The notes beneath the pieces are model-generated. The model ran no database searches and was not told the origin of the DNA. It was given only the letters and a program-made list of their open reading frames with translations. Both the position numbers and the translations under genes were made by a program. DNA of 64,000 bases from Marisediminitalea alba (GTDB lineage: Bacteria > Pseudomonadota > Gammaproteobacteria > Enterobacterales > Alteromonadaceae): positions 1-64,000 of the forward strand of contig NZ_PVNP01000193.1 in the NCBI RefSeq assembly GCF_002993365.1, in the 5' to 3' direction. Positions 17,359-27,596 of the stretch are shown here, piece after piece; position 1 is the stretch's first letter; each line of letters begins with the position of its first letter.

Positions 17359-18636
17359 ATGGATAAACGTACATTTTTAAAATTAACCGGTTTAAGCAGC
17401 GTAAGTTTGTTAATGGCGGGCAATACCCGCGCCGCGGGCCAACAAGAAGAACTGGCTTCTTTGTCATCCCTGGTGGGTGACTTGTCGCCCATTTTGGCCA
17501 GTGAAAGACGCGCCCGGATCGCCCGGGCACAACAACTGATGGCACAACAAAACATCGATGCTATTGTTCTGGAACCCGGTGCGGCCATGGTGTATTTCAC
17601 TGGTATTCAGTGGTGGCGCAGCGAACGGCTAACCGGGGTAGTGATCCCCCGGGAAGGTGATATTGGCGTAGTGTGTCCGTTCTTTGAAGAGCCCAGTATC
17701 CGCGAATCCCTGGAAGTGGGCGATGATGTGCGGGTATGGCAGGAACACGAGAGCCCGTTTGCACTGGTGACAAAGATCATGGTCGATCGCGGTATTAACA
17801 AGGGCACCGTTGGTTTTGAAAACAGTGTGCGCTTTTTTGTCTCAGACGGGATCCTGAGTGCTAACCCAAAACTGCGTGCGGTAAGCGCCGAACCGATTAC
17901 CCGCGGCTGCAGAATGATGAAGTCGCCGCATGAACTCAAGCTGATGCATAAAGCTAACGAAATCACCCTGGCGGCTTATGGCTACGTGTATAAACGCTTA
18001 CGCAAAGGCATGTCTCAGGCCGAAGTAAAAAGCATGATGAACCAGGCCATGGTGGCGCTGGGAGGCAGCCGGCCGTGGAGCCTGGCACTGTTTAACGAAG
18101 CCAGCGCATACCCTCATGGTACCCGTCAGCAGCAGGTCATCGATAATGGCTCTGTGGTCTTAATGGATTGCGGTTGTGCGGTGCATGGTTACCAGTCTGA
18201 TATCAGCCGGACGTTTGTATTTGGCGAACCTGATAAAAAGCAACAGCAGGTGTGGCAGACCGTCCGTAAAGGGCAGGCGATCGCATTCGCAGCGGCACAA
18301 CTGGGTAAGCCTGCCGGCAGTGTGGACGATGCGGTGCGCGAACACTATAGCGCATTGGGTTACGGACCGGATTATGTGCTGCCAGGACTATCCCACCGAA
18401 CCGGTCATGGGATAGGTATGGAAGGGCACGAAAGTGTTAATTTCGTAAAAGGTGAAAGTACCCTGCTGCAAGCCGGCATGTGCTTTTCTAATGAGCCCGG
18501 GATTTATCTACCCGGCGAGTTTGGTGTACGACTGGAAGATTGTTTATACATGACTGCCAATGGCCCTGCCTGGTTTACATCGCCACCAGAATCCTTAGCC
18601 GATCCGCTGGGTAAACTGGTGCCTTTAAAAGCATAA
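17359..18636 (+). CDS. Exported Xaa-Pro peptidase-like M24 protein with Tat-like signal
   Basis: This 425-residue protein begins with KRTFLKLTG followed by a hydrophobic stretch and ARAAG, resembling a Tat signal with Lys-Arg in place of the twin arginine. The M24 domain has all five ligands: LMDCGCAVHGYQSDISRTF (two Asp), HRTGHGIGMEGHE (His), SNEPGIYLPGEFGVRLED (two Glu). The N-terminal domain (LMAQQNIDAIVLEPGAAMVYFTGIQWW) is creatinase-like. It probably removes residues before proline from peptides in the periplasm. With the upstream gene it forms a two-gene unit; the hairpin at 18642-18671 follows. Confidence 0.9.
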   Translation: MDKRTFLKLTGLSSVSLLMAGNTRAAGQQEELASLSSLVGDLSPILASERRARIARAQQLMAQQNIDAIVLEPGAAMVYFTGIQWWRSERLTGVVIPREGDIGVVCPFFEEPSIRESLEVGDDVRVWQEHESPFALVTKIMVDRGINKGTVGFENSVRFFVSDGILSANPKLRAVSAEPITRGCRMMKSPHELKLMHKANEITLAAYGYVYKRLRKGMSQAEVKSMMNQAMVALGGSRPWSLALFNEASAYPHGTRQQQVIDNGSVVLMDCGCAVHGYQSDISRTFVFGEPDKKQQQVWQTVRKGQAIAFAAAQLGKPAGSVDDAVREHYSALGYGPDYVLPGLSHRTGHGIGMEGHESVNFVKGESTLLQAGMCFSNEPGIYLPGEFGVRLEDCLYMTANGPAWFTSPPESLADPLGKLVPLKA

Positions 18637-18641
18637 TATAA

Positions 18642-18671
18642 AGCGACGGGCGGCCACTGCCGCCGGTCGCT
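18642..18671. terminator. Strong hairpin between convergent genes
   Basis: AGCGACGGGCGGC pairs with GCCGCCGGTCGCT (one mismatch) around a 4-base loop. It lies between the M24 gene and the convergent small peptide gene and could stop transcription from either side, although the T tract is weak on both. Confidence 0.55.
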
Positions 18672-18682
18672 GTCAAACTGCT

Positions 18683-18871
18683 TTATTCCATTGGGGTTAC
18701 CTTAAGGCCAACAAAAATGGTGTCGTCTTCCTTGTCGTCGGGAATGAGCACCGGGCCTGGCATTGGGGCTGGCATAGGAATAGGAAACAGGCCTGGTAAA
18801 GAAACTGTACCAGCACCGTTAACGTTTAACAATTGGTGAGGCTTAAGTGGGGTAAGGGTTGTTTTGCTCAT
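18683..18871 (-). CDS. Small proline-rich peptide with a bacteriocin-like leader
   Basis: A 62-residue peptide with an excellent ribosome site (CACGGAGA eight bases before the ATG). Residues 1-21 end in LKPHQLLNVNGAG, similar in shape to the double-glycine-type leaders of bacteriocin or RiPP precursors (LxxxELxxVxGG), though here Gly-Ala-Gly. The remainder is proline- and methionine-rich (LPGLFPIPMPAPMPGP) with an acidic stretch DDKEDD and a VGLKVTPME end. There is no cysteine. No transporter or modifying enzyme is adjacent. It faces two exported Xaa-Pro-type peptidase genes. I do not recognise a family; the leader assignment is inference. Confidence 0.6.
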   Translation of the reverse strand: MSKTTLTPLKPHQLLNVNGAGTVSLPGLFPIPMPAPMPGPVLIPDDKEDDTIFVGLKVTPME

Positions 18872-18884
18872 GATTTTTCTCCGT

Positions 18885-18945
18885 GATTAAAAAATAAACT
18901 GCCAGCTCATAGTAGTGCATGTAACGCTCAATGAGAGCTGACAGG
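18885..18945 (-). terminator. Possible terminator after the hybrid kinase
   Basis: On the minus strand CTGTCAGCTCTCAT pairs with ATGAGCTGGCAG across an 18-base loop, followed by TTTATTTTTTAA. It lies between the kinase stop and the peptide's ribosome site, so the small peptide may be expressed by read-through or from its own promoter. Confidence 0.45.
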
Positions 18946-18969
18946 AAGACCGGAAAAAAGCCAGTATTG

Positions 18970-21777
18970 TCAGATGGAATAATCGGGGTTAAGCATCGAT
19001 AAAACGGTGTCGATGAGAATTTTCTTCCGTAACGGTTTTGTAATGTAGGCGTTCATGCCGGCCTGCAGGCATTCTTGTTTATCCTGTACGGATGCATTGG
19101 CCGTACACGCCACGATGGGGATATTTTTGTACTGCTCACCCGCTTTGCCGGTGCGGATAGCATAGGTGGCAGCAAAGCCATCCATTACCGGCATGCGGCA
19201 ATCCATCAGAACAAGATTGATATCATTGTTAGCTTTGAGCAAATCGATAGCGTGTTTGCCATCTTCGGCCGAGAGCACCGAGAAGCCAGAATCCTGCAAC
19301 ATATAAAAAGCAACCTCCCGGTTAATTGGGTTGTCTTCTGCTATCAGGATACGGCCTGTTGGAGCCACCATCTGATGGGGCGGGATGAACGACAGATCGG
19401 CATTGTTTGTAACGTTCCTGGCTGAGCCCTGCAGCAAGGCGAATAGCTCATGGCGTAACACCGGCTTATTGAGCGTATGGAGTGTGTTGTCAGGTAAGGA
19501 CGTAACGTTAATGGTAGTATCGCGATCAACAAGCACAGCCAGATTGGTGGGTAATAGCTCAACCCGCCGGGCCTGTTTTTTGCTGTTTCGCCAGGCGCTG
19601 AATTCAGCCTGTAGCGCAGCATCAATAATCAGCCAGTCCATATTGGGCGGCATTTTTTCGCTGAACTCAGCCAGTGAGTCGAGCGAGTCAATTAATATAA
19701 AGCGAACCTTCCACACTGCCAGTTGCTTACACAGCAATCGCGCCTGACGGTGCAGTGAACTCAATACGATGACACCACCTACCTCAGGCAGTTGTTGCAG
19801 GCGTACCGGTGAAGATAACGTTGCCGTGGCGGTAAACTGACTGCCTTCATTGAGTTTACTGGTTACGGTGACTTTGCCTTTCATCATGTGAGTCAGACGC
19901 TGCACAATAGACAGCCCCAGGCCGGTGCCACCAAAGCGCCGGGTAGTGGAGGAGTCGGCCTGGCTAAACGGCTTAAACAAGACTTGTTGCTGAGCTTCGG
20001 TCATGCCTATTCCGGTATCTTCCACGGTGATTTCAAGCAGAATATGTTCGCTGTCCAGCGGAATGCCGCGCAGACCAAGTTGTACCTCCCCCTCGGCAGT
20101 AAATTTAATCGCGTTGGACAACAAATTGGTTAACACCTGGCCAAGGCGCACTTCATCGCCGGTAAGCCGGTTAAAGGGTAAATCACTTAAATCAACATGG
20201 AGTTGTACAGGCTTCGTATTCAGATGAGCCAGTTGTTCCTCGACAATACGCTGTACCAGTAAATCTATTTCGATAGAGGCGTACTCCAGCTCCATTTTCT
20301 GCGCTTCGATTTTAGAAAAATCGAGAATATCGTTGATGATGGTAAGCAAGGCACTGGCACTGGTGCGGGCAAGTTCAAGGCGGCGCTGTTGTTGTTTGTC
20401 GCTAGCCTGTTGTACCGCGAGCTCTAACATCCCCATGATGCCGTTCATTGGGGTGCGGATCTCATGACTCATGGTGGCTAAAAATTCACTTTTAGCCTGA
20501 TTGGCCTGCTCCGCTTCATTTTTGGCCAGTTGCATGGCCAGTTCACTGGCCTTCACGTTGGTAATGTCAGTAGCCACTCCCAGAATAAAAGATTCTCCCC
20601 GGGCATCCTCAAAACGGATTTTCTTAGTCCATAAAGTACGGATTTCGCCATTGGGAAACTGGATCTGCTCTTCGTTTTCTGCACTGCCAGAGGCAAAGGC
20701 CAGAATATCCATGCGCAAAAACTGTGCGGCTTCATCTTTGTTATAATCTTCTACCGTCGTGTAGCCAATCACTTTATGCCGCTTCTCGGGAGGATACAGC
20801 GAGATGAATTTGTCATTGGCCATCACAATACGATAATCAGTGTCTTTTACAAATAAGTACACCGGCAGGTGGTCGAACATTAACTGCTGAAAACTGGCTT
20901 TTTCAGCCAGCGCAATTTCGATGCGCTTTTTGTCATTAATATCCGTGTGGGTGCCGGCCATCAGCACTGGTTCGCCCTTGGCGTTATAGTCGGTAACCTT
21001 GCCCTGCTCGTGAAACCACATCCACTCGCCGCTTTTATGCAGCATGCGGCACTCGCAATCGTAGTATTCGGTGTGGCCTTGCAGACAATCGTGCAATAAA
21101 GCTCTGGCTGTCTCGCGGCCTTGAGGATGCATGGCATTAAATACGGTATCTATCGACAGCGGGCCCAGTTCGTTGAGTTGGTAACCAAGCATATTGGCCC
21201 AACGGGCGTTGAGTTGTAAGCGCTGGGAAGGGATTTCCCATTCCCAGGTACCAGCCCCGGTAGCCTCTACAATAAAGCCGAGGCGTTTTTTCTTAATTAG
21301 CCTGGCCTGTAAAATGCGCTGCCGGGTAATGTGCTCACACAGAGTAGTGAGTATTTGCAAATAATGCTGTAAGCGATCAAACAGCGCTTCATCGGCCGTG
21401 GTGCCGGCCTTTAGCATCACACACAGGCTAAGCTCTATATTGAGAGATTCACTGAATAAGGTAAGTGCTGCCAGCTCGTCGTGAACAGGCAGGGCAAAGT
21501 CGAGAATACCAGCAGGACAATGCCAGTGACTCTCGGCTCTGAATTGCCCCAGCAATGACTCGATAAACTCGCTATCCAGTGATTGCTCGGTGGTGAAATA
21601 CAGCTGGTTCCACAGCGAACGAGAATGACACAACAGCATCGCACCATCCAGATTAAGGTGATCGGTGAGCGTTTGAAAGACAGGTGTAAGCTGGGCGGCT
21701 TCCTCTGCGGTCATGTCGCTGGTTAATAAGGAGTAATCATCGTCAACCAGATTGCTATCTATGGGGGTACTTAGCAT
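18970..21777 (-). CDS. Soluble hybrid sensor histidine kinase (PAS-PAS-HisKA-HATPase-REC)
   Basis: A 935-residue protein without transmembrane segments. Residues 1-165 are a GAF-like sensory region. PAS domains start near 170 (GAGTWEWEIPSQRLQLNARW) and near 300 (LFVKDTDYRIVMANDKF). The dimerisation domain has ATMSHEIRTPMNG with the phospho-histidine near 435; the ATPase has NLLSNAIKFT, DTGIGMT and FGGTGLGLSIV. A degenerate receiver-like stretch (about 660-780) precedes a true receiver with ILIAEDNP and LVLMDCRMPVMDG (Asp near 858). It senses an unknown cytoplasmic signal and passes phosphate to its own receiver; no partner regulator or Hpt gene is adjacent. Confidence 0.92.
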   Translation of the reverse strand: MLSTPIDSNLVDDDYSLLTSDMTAEEAAQLTPVFQTLTDHLNLDGAMLLCHSRSLWNQLYFTTEQSLDSEFIESLLGQFRAESHWHCPAGILDFALPVHDELAALTLFSESLNIELSLCVMLKAGTTADEALFDRLQHYLQILTTLCEHITRQRILQARLIKKKRLGFIVEATGAGTWEWEIPSQRLQLNARWANMLGYQLNELGPLSIDTVFNAMHPQGRETARALLHDCLQGHTEYYDCECRMLHKSGEWMWFHEQGKVTDYNAKGEPVLMAGTHTDINDKKRIEIALAEKASFQQLMFDHLPVYLFVKDTDYRIVMANDKFISLYPPEKRHKVIGYTTVEDYNKDEAAQFLRMDILAFASGSAENEEQIQFPNGEIRTLWTKKIRFEDARGESFILGVATDITNVKASELAMQLAKNEAEQANQAKSEFLATMSHEIRTPMNGIMGMLELAVQQASDKQQQRRLELARTSASALLTIINDILDFSKIEAQKMELEYASIEIDLLVQRIVEEQLAHLNTKPVQLHVDLSDLPFNRLTGDEVRLGQVLTNLLSNAIKFTAEGEVQLGLRGIPLDSEHILLEITVEDTGIGMTEAQQQVLFKPFSQADSSTTRRFGGTGLGLSIVQRLTHMMKGKVTVTSKLNEGSQFTATATLSSPVRLQQLPEVGGVIVLSSLHRQARLLCKQLAVWKVRFILIDSLDSLAEFSEKMPPNMDWLIIDAALQAEFSAWRNSKKQARRVELLPTNLAVLVDRDTTINVTSLPDNTLHTLNKPVLRHELFALLQGSARNVTNNADLSFIPPHQMVAPTGRILIAEDNPINREVAFYMLQDSGFSVLSAEDGKHAIDLLKANNDINLVLMDCRMPVMDGFAATYAIRTGKAGEQYKNIPIVACTANASVQDKQECLQAGMNAYITKPLRKKILIDTVLSMLNPDYSI

Positions 21778-21846
21778 ATCTTCGAAAAACAGGGGCTTTG
21801 AGCAAAGTATAGTGCAAAGTAGCGAACCCCCAAGTTCTGTTGGAAA

Positions 21847-22701
21847 TTATCGTTCTCTTAATCGACGAGTAATAAAGTCTGCCAGTGTTCTGCTGACTAC
21901 CGGGTGCTGGGTAGACTGAATAAACAGGCATACGTTGATCCCCCCGAGCGCCGGTAGATTACGATGTTTCAGCTCCATCAGATTCGCCGGCATACTGGAG
22001 CGTGCCAGCGCAGTGATACCCAAACCCTGTTGAATAGCCGCAACGAGTCCGGATAAATCGGCGTTGGTGTAACTTATCTTCCAGGCCGTGGTTTGTTGTT
22101 TAAGGTGGGTGATTACGCGACTGCGATAAATACAGCCATCGGGCGCCAGCACCAGGGCAATATTGGGAGTGATGAGCGGATGAGCCGGATCGCCAACCCA
22201 GACGACCTCATCTTCGAGGATCACATCACCATCGGTGGCTTGCTCCGGGTTAACCAGCGCGAGGATCATGTCAAAGTCATTTTGCCGCGACGGGTGAAGC
22301 AGTTCGCGGCTCAGGGCCGAAGTCACTTCCAGTGATACATCCGGATAGCGTTTGGAAAACTCGCCAATCAGGCCGGGCAGCAAGGTAGAGGCAAACTCGT
22401 TGGGGATCCCTAACCGCATGCGACCGCGTAACGGAGTGGGATCCAGACTGCGAAAAATACTGTCGTTAAGTTCCAGTAGCTCCTTGGCTTTAGGATACAG
22501 CCAGTTACCATCTGAGCTTGGTAAGTGTCGCTGACCGACTTTAGTGAATAGCTTTTTACCCAGCTGTTCTTCCAGTTTTTTTATCTGCAGGCTGATGGCA
22601 GGTTGTGAACGCCCCAGCCACTGGCCGGCTTTAGCATAACCGCCTTGTTCAATGACACCAACGAAGGTGCGCAGGTTGTCTAAGGATAGCTGCTTCATCA
22701 T
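21847..22701 (-). CDS. LysR-family transcriptional regulator
   Basis: A 284-residue regulator. The N-terminal winged helix-turn-helix is [46 protein letters not shown], followed by a periplasmic-binding-like effector domain ([33 protein letters not shown]). The sequence resembles the LrhA/HexA branch more than GcvA, judged by eye. It is divergent from gcvT, with 136 bases between the starts, so it could regulate itself and the glycine cleavage genes; no operator was clearly seen. ATGs at 22701 and 22698 are both possible. Confidence 0.88.
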   Translation of the reverse strand: MMKQLSLDNLRTFVGVIEQGGYAKAGQWLGRSQPAISLQIKKLEEQLGKKLFTKVGQRHLPSSDGNWLYPKAKELLELNDSIFRSLDPTPLRGRMRLGIPNEFASTLLPGLIGEFSKRYPDVSLEVTSALSRELLHPSRQNDFDMILALVNPEQATDGDVILEDEVVWVGDPAHPLITPNIALVLAPDGCIYRSRVITHLKQQTTAWKISYTNADLSGLVAAIQQGLGITALARSSMPANLMELKHRNLPALGGINVCLFIQSTQHPVVSRTLADFITRRLRER

Positions 22702-22837
22702 AAAGATTAGTAATTCTGATATTCAGGCTTGTGTATATAAGTATTTTAAATGCATTCATAAGAATTTCCAATTTGTTGTGATTGCCAGGCCTCCCTATAC
22801 TTTTATGCAATCTCTTCACAATGTCGGGTTAGCCACA

Positions 22838-23932
22838 ATGAGCAGCGCAACTACACAACGCACCGCGTTATACAACAAACACCTTGAATCAGGTGCCAAG
22901 ATGGTCGATTTCCACGGCTGGGATATGCCGCTTCACTATGGGTCGCAAATCGAAGAACACCATACTGTACGTCAGGCGGCGGGCATGTTTGACGTGTCGC
23001 ACATGACCATTGTTGATGTTACCGGCAGCCAGGCTAAAGACTATCTGCGTTACTTGCTGGCTAACGATGTTGATAAGCTCAAGGACAAGGGCAAAGCGTT
23101 ATACAGTGGCATGCTGAACGACGATGGCGGCGTGGTTGATGATCTGATTGTGTATTATTTTGATGCTACTAACTACCGCATGGTAGTTAACTCGGCGACC
23201 CGCGAAAAAGACATGAACTGGCTGTTAAAGCAAACTGAAGGCTTTGACGTAACCGTTACCGAACGTCCTGAGTTCGCCATGATTGCGGTGCAGGGGCCAG
23301 AAGCCAAAGCCAAAGCGGCGGTAGTATTCTCTAACGCTCAGAATGAAGCGGTTGAAGGCATGAAGCCGTTTTACGGTGTGCAGGCCGAAGATCTGTTTAT
23401 TGCCACTACTGGCTATACCGGTGAAGCCGGTTACGAAATTATGGTGCCGGTAGAAAAAGCCCCTGAGCTGTGGCAGAGCCTGCTGGATGCCGGGGTAAAA
23501 CCCAGTGGACTGGGTGCACGGGACACGCTGCGTTTGGAAGCGGGCATGAATTTATATGGCCAGGATATGGACGAAACCATTTCGCCGCTGGAAGCGAACA
23601 TGGGCTGGACCGTGACCTGGGAACCTGCCGAGCGTGACTTTGTGGGTCGTGCAGCGCTTGAGGCACAGCGTGAACAGGGCACCCAAAAGCTGGTTGGCCT
23701 GGTGATGAAAGAAAAAGGCGTATTGCGCGCCGGACTTCAAGTCAAAACCGCAGAAGGCGAAGCGGGCATTATTACTTCGGGTACCTTCTCACCTACCTTA
23801 GGACATGCCATTGCCATGGCGCGTATTCCTGCGACTAACAGCAGCACCGTAGAGGTGGAAATGCGTAAAAAGTCGGTTAAAGTAGAAGTGGTTAAGCCCA
23901 GTTTTGTCCGCAATGGAAAAAGTGTTTTATAA
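22838..23932 (+). CDS. gcvT: Glycine cleavage system T protein (aminomethyltransferase)
   Basis: Transfers the methylene group from the aminomethyl-lipoyl arm of GcvH to tetrahydrofolate, releasing ammonia. The 364 residues from the ATG at 22838 match the E. coli length exactly. The protein starts [49 protein letters not shown] and keeps [10 protein letters not shown] and the [20 protein letters not shown] folate-binding block. The frame is open for 62 codons upstream, but that stretch overlaps the divergent promoter and is not family-like. I see no glycine riboswitch in the 136-base upstream region. Confidence 0.96.
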   Translation: MSSATTQRTALYNKHLESGAKMVDFHGWDMPLHYGSQIEEHHTVRQAAGMFDVSHMTIVDVTGSQAKDYLRYLLANDVDKLKDKGKALYSGMLNDDGGVVDDLIVYYFDATNYRMVVNSATREKDMNWLLKQTEGFDVTVTERPEFAMIAVQGPEAKAKAAVVFSNAQNEAVEGMKPFYGVQAEDLFIATTGYTGEAGYEIMVPVEKAPELWQSLLDAGVKPSGLGARDTLRLEAGMNLYGQDMDETISPLEANMGWTVTWEPAERDFVGRAALEAQREQGTQKLVGLVMKEKGVLRAGLQVKTAEGEAGIITSGTFSPTLGHAIAMARIPATNSSTVEVEMRKKSVKVEVVKPSFVRNGKSVL

Positions 23933-23958
23933 CAATTTAACGAAGAGCAGGAATACAC

Positions 23959-24351
23959 ATGAGTACTATCCCAAATGATTTACGATACGCGGCGTCACAC
24001 GAGTGGGTTCGCCCGGAAGGTGACGGAGTTTTTACCATTGGTATCACAGAACACGCGCAGGATTTATTAGGTGATATGGTATTTGTTGATTTACCGGATG
24101 TGGGTGATCAGGTGAATGCCGGCGACGACGTGGCAGTAGCCGAATCGGTAAAAGCCGCATCAGACGTTTACACCCCAATCACCGGCGAAGTGCTGGCAGT
24201 AAACGAAGAGCTTGAAGACTCACCGGAGCTGGTTAACTCAGACCCATTCGGTGACGGCTGGTTATTTAAAATCAAGGCCGACGATGTGGCTGAAGTAGAC
24301 GAACTGCTCGACGCTGAAGGCTACGCCGCCAGTATCGAAGACGACGAATAA
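23959..24351 (+). CDS. gcvH: Glycine cleavage system H protein
   Basis: Lipoylated carrier that shuttles the aminomethyl intermediate between GcvP, GcvT and lipoamide dehydrogenase. 130 residues, the usual size. The lipoyl-lysine lies in [21 protein letters not shown] near residue 65, and the ends [33 protein letters not shown] and [16 protein letters not shown] are typical. It is 26 bases after gcvT with a GAGCAGG ribosome site, clearly one operon. A terminator-like hairpin separates it from gcvP. Confidence 0.97.
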   Translation: MSTIPNDLRYAASHEWVRPEGDGVFTIGITEHAQDLLGDMVFVDLPDVGDQVNAGDDVAVAESVKAASDVYTPITGEVLAVNEELEDSPELVNSDPFGDGWLFKIKADDVAEVDELLDAEGYAASIEDDE

Positions 24352-24375
24352 GTCTGACGTTACAACATTGATAAT

Positions 24376-24413
24376 AAAGGGGCGTTATTGGCCCCTTTGT
24401 TTATTCTTTTTAC
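24376..24413 (+). terminator. Terminator-like hairpin between gcvH and gcvP
   Basis: AAAGGGGC pairs with GCCCCTTT around GTTATTG, followed by GTTTATTCTTTTTA. Inside an operon this would cause partial termination and lower gcvP relative to gcvT and gcvH, or gcvP has its own promoter in the 40 bases after it. Confidence 0.6.
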
Positions 24414-24437
24414 TCTATTGCAGATGCTTAACGAATT

Positions 24438-27335
24438 ATGTCAAACGCTTCAATTTCACTGGCTCAGTTAGAGCAAAAAAATGCCTTTGTTGGCCGTCAT
24501 ATTGGCCCTGGCGAAGAAGAAATCCAGCAGATGCTGGACAAAGTGGGCGCCAGTTCACTGGATGACCTTATCGAGCAGACCGTGCCCAACAGCATTTGTC
24601 TGGATAAACCTATCGAAGCCGGCGAAGGCGCCACCGAAGTTGAAGCGCTGGCAGCCCTTAAAGCCACTGCCGCAAAGAATAAAATTAACCGCTCGTTTAT
24701 TGGCATGGGCTATTACGATACCCACGTGCCAAACGTCATTTTACGTAACGTGCTGGAAAACCCGGGCTGGTATACCGCCTATACACCGTATCAGCCAGAA
24801 ATAGCCCAGGGCCGTTTGGAAGCCATCCTTAACTTCCAGCAACTGACAATCGATTTAACCGGTTTAGAGCTGGCATCAGCCTCATTGCTGGACGAAGGCA
24901 CCGCGGCGGCCGAAGCCATGGCGCTGGCCAAACGGGTATCTAAAAACAAAAAAGCTAACCTGTTCTTCGTGGCCGATGATGTGCACCCGCAAACTCTGGA
25001 CGTGGTAGAAACCCGTGCTGAGATGTTTGGTTTTGGCATTATTACCGGCCCGGCCGAGCAGGCAGCCGATCACGATGTGTTTGGTGCGTTACTGCAATAC
25101 CCCGGCACTACCGGTGAAGTGAAAGAGCTCTCCGATACCATTGCCGCGGTACAGGCCAAAAAAGGCATTGTGGCGGTTGCCACCGATCTGATGAGCCTGG
25201 CGCTGCTGAAGTCGCCCGGTGAATTAGGTGCAGATGTTGCCTTAGGCAGTGCTCAACGTTTTGGTGTACCCATGGGTTACGGTGGTCCTCACGCGGCCTT
25301 TTTTGCCACCCGTGATGCTTACAAGCGCTCATTACCAGGCCGTATCATTGGTGTAAGTAAAGACACCCGTGGCCGTCAGGCACTGCGTATGGCGCTGCAA
25401 ACCCGCGAGCAACACATTCGCCGCGAAAAAGCCAATTCAAACATCTGTACTGCCCAGGTATTGCTGGCCAACATGGCTTCGTTCTACGCGGTTTACCATG
25501 GCCCTGAAGGCATTAAAACCATCGCCAGCCGTATTCATCGCTTTGCCGATATTCTGGCTGCAGGTTTAACCAAGAAAGGTCTGGCACTGAAGCACTGCAC
25601 TTACTTTGATACGCTCACCGTGCTGGTGGATAACAAAGACAGTGTGATTGAAAAGGCGCTGGCACTGGGCCTCAATCTGCGTGCAGACCTTGAAGGCGCT
25701 GTGGGTATTGCGCTGGATGAAACCACAACCCGCGACGACATTCTGAACCTGTTCAGCGTATTAATTGGCGATGATCACGGCTTGAGCATTGACGACCTCG
25801 ATGCCCAGGTGACCACTCAGGGAAGCCAGTCTATTCCGGCCGATCTGGTACGTACCAGTGACTACCTGACTCACGAAGTGTTTAACCGCTATCACTCAGA
25901 AACAGAGATGCTGCGTTACATTAAGAGCCTGGAAGACAAAGATTTAGCGCTGAATCACTCAATGATTTCTCTGGGCTCATGTACAATGAAGCTGAACGCT
26001 ACGGCCGAAATGATCCCGGTAACCTGGCCTGAATTTGGCCAGCTGCACCCGTTTGCACCGCTGGATCAGGCTACAGGCTATCAGGAAATGATCAGCGAAC
26101 TCAGCGACTGGCTCATCAGCATTACCGGTTACGATGCGCTATCTATGCAACCTAACTCTGGTGCTCAGGGCGAATATGCCGGGCTGCTGGCGATTCAGCG
26201 TTACCACGAAAGCCGTGGTGAAGGTCATCGTAACGTGTGCCTTATCCCAAGCTCTGCCCACGGTACTAACCCGGCTTCGGCGCAAATGGTTAGCCTGAAA
26301 GTGGTAGTCGTTGCCTGTGACAAAAACGGTAACGTAGATCTTGACGATCTGCGTGCAAAAGCTGAAGAAGTGGGTGATAACCTGTCTTGTGCCATGATTA
26401 CGTATCCTTCTACTCACGGCGTATACGAAGAAACCGTGCGTGAAATTTGCGATATCGTGCATCAGCACGGCGGTCAGGTGTATATGGACGGCGCCAACAT
26501 GAATGCGCAGGTAGGAATTACCGCACCAGGCTTTATTGGCTCAGATGTATCGCACTTAAACCTGCACAAAACCTTTTGTATTCCACACGGTGGTGGCGGC
26601 CCGGGTATGGGGCCTATCGGCGTAAAAGCGCATTTAGCGCCGTTCCTGTCTAACCACACTGTGGTAGACATTGATGGTGCGGGTAAAGACTGTGGTGCGG
26701 TATCAGCCGCGCCATGGGGCAGTGCGTCGATTCTGCCTATCAGCTACATGTACATTAAAATGATGGGCAGTGCCGGTTTACGTAAAGCTACCGAGGTGGC
26801 CATTCTGAACGCTAACTATGTGGCGCGTTCACTGGAAGGTCATTACCCGGTACTTTACAAAGGGCGTAATGGCCACGTGGCACACGAATGTATTATCGAT
26901 TTACGCCCGCTTAAAGAAGCCTCTGGGGTTACCGAGCTGGACATCGCCAAGCGTCTGAACGACTACGGTTTCCATTCGCCAACCATGAGCTTCCCGGTAG
27001 CCGGTACGCTGATGATTGAGCCAACCGAGTCAGAATCGAAGTTTGAGCTCGACCGTTTTGTGGAAGCCATGATCCATATTCGCGAAGAGATTGCCAAAGT
27101 GGAAAGCGGCGAATGGGATGCCACCGACAACCCACTGCACAACGCACCACACACACTGGCCGATATCTGTGATAACGACTGGAACCGCAGCTATGACCGC
27201 ACCACCGCGGCATATCCTGTACCTACAGTCGCCCGCAATAAGTTCTGGCCAAGCGTAAACCGTATCGATGACGTATACGGCGACCGCAATCTCATGTGTA
27301 GCTGCCCGCCGCTGGAAAGCTATATTGAAGAGTGA
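24438..27335 (+). CDS. gcvP: Glycine dehydrogenase (decarboxylating), P protein
   Basis: PLP enzyme that decarboxylates glycine and loads the aminomethyl group on GcvH. The 965-residue fused form (alpha plus beta halves in one chain) is typical of gammaproteobacteria. Visible are [21 protein letters not shown] at the N-terminus, [64 protein letters not shown], the PLP-lysine block [24 protein letters not shown] and the C-terminal CSCPPLESY. It follows gcvH by 86 bases and is closed by a strong terminator. Confidence 0.97.
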   Translation: MSNASISLAQLEQKNAFVGRHIGPGEEEIQQMLDKVGASSLDDLIEQTVPNSICLDKPIEAGEGATEVEALAALKATAAKNKINRSFIGMGYYDTHVPNVILRNVLENPGWYTAYTPYQPEIAQGRLEAILNFQQLTIDLTGLELASASLLDEGTAAAEAMALAKRVSKNKKANLFFVADDVHPQTLDVVETRAEMFGFGIITGPAEQAADHDVFGALLQYPGTTGEVKELSDTIAAVQAKKGIVAVATDLMSLALLKSPGELGADVALGSAQRFGVPMGYGGPHAAFFATRDAYKRSLPGRIIGVSKDTRGRQALRMALQTREQHIRREKANSNICTAQVLLANMASFYAVYHGPEGIKTIASRIHRFADILAAGLTKKGLALKHCTYFDTLTVLVDNKDSVIEKALALGLNLRADLEGAVGIALDETTTRDDILNLFSVLIGDDHGLSIDDLDAQVTTQGSQSIPADLVRTSDYLTHEVFNRYHSETEMLRYIKSLEDKDLALNHSMISLGSCTMKLNATAEMIPVTWPEFGQLHPFAPLDQATGYQEMISELSDWLISITGYDALSMQPNSGAQGEYAGLLAIQRYHESRGEGHRNVCLIPSSAHGTNPASAQMVSLKVVVVACDKNGNVDLDDLRAKAEEVGDNLSCAMITYPSTHGVYEETVREICDIVHQHGGQVYMDGANMNAQVGITAPGFIGSDVSHLNLHKTFCIPHGGGGPGMGPIGVKAHLAPFLSNHTVVDIDGAGKDCGAVSAAPWGSASILPISYMYIKMMGSAGLRKATEVAILNANYVARSLEGHYPVLYKGRNGHVAHECIIDLRPLKEASGVTELDIAKRLNDYGFHSPTMSFPVAGTLMIEPTESESKFELDRFVEAMIHIREEIAKVESGEWDATDNPLHNAPHTLADICDNDWNRSYDRTTAAYPVPTVARNKFWPSVNRIDDVYGDRNLMCSCPPLESYIEE

Positions 27336-27390
27336 TGAGTTGGTGATCAACAATTAAGTTCGTGACTGACTAAGCTGTTCATAGATTTGA

Positions 27391-27420
27391 AAGGCGAGCC
27401 TTAAGTGCTCGCTTTTTTTA
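27391..27420 (+). terminator. Terminator of the gcv operon
   Basis: GCGAGC pairs with GCTCGC around CTTAAGT, followed by seven T. It lies 56 bases after the gcvP stop. Confidence 0.85.
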
Positions 27421-27596
27421 TTTTGGTAAAAATTGGCAGTTAGTGTCTCGTATCGAACGGGGCTATCTGACGATCATCTTCCTCCTCAGAATCTTCAGAG
27501 AATCTATTTTGAAAAATTGAACGCCCTGAAAGGAAACAACCCTGTCCTTCCTGGTGATATAAGTCGTTCAATAGTTATTACTTATTATCCTGAAGG

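Noticed and set aside
21847..22701. Calling the LysR gene gcvA because it adjoins gcvT
   Set aside because: The sequence looks closer to LrhA/HexA-type regulators; position alone is not enough for the symbol.
22652..22837. N-terminal extension of gcvT
   Set aside because: The 62 extra codons overlap the divergent regulatory region and the LysR start; the family start and exact length fit the ATG at 22838.
22702..22837. Glycine riboswitch before gcvT
   Set aside because: The region is short and AT-rich and shows none of the paired aptamer helices expected.
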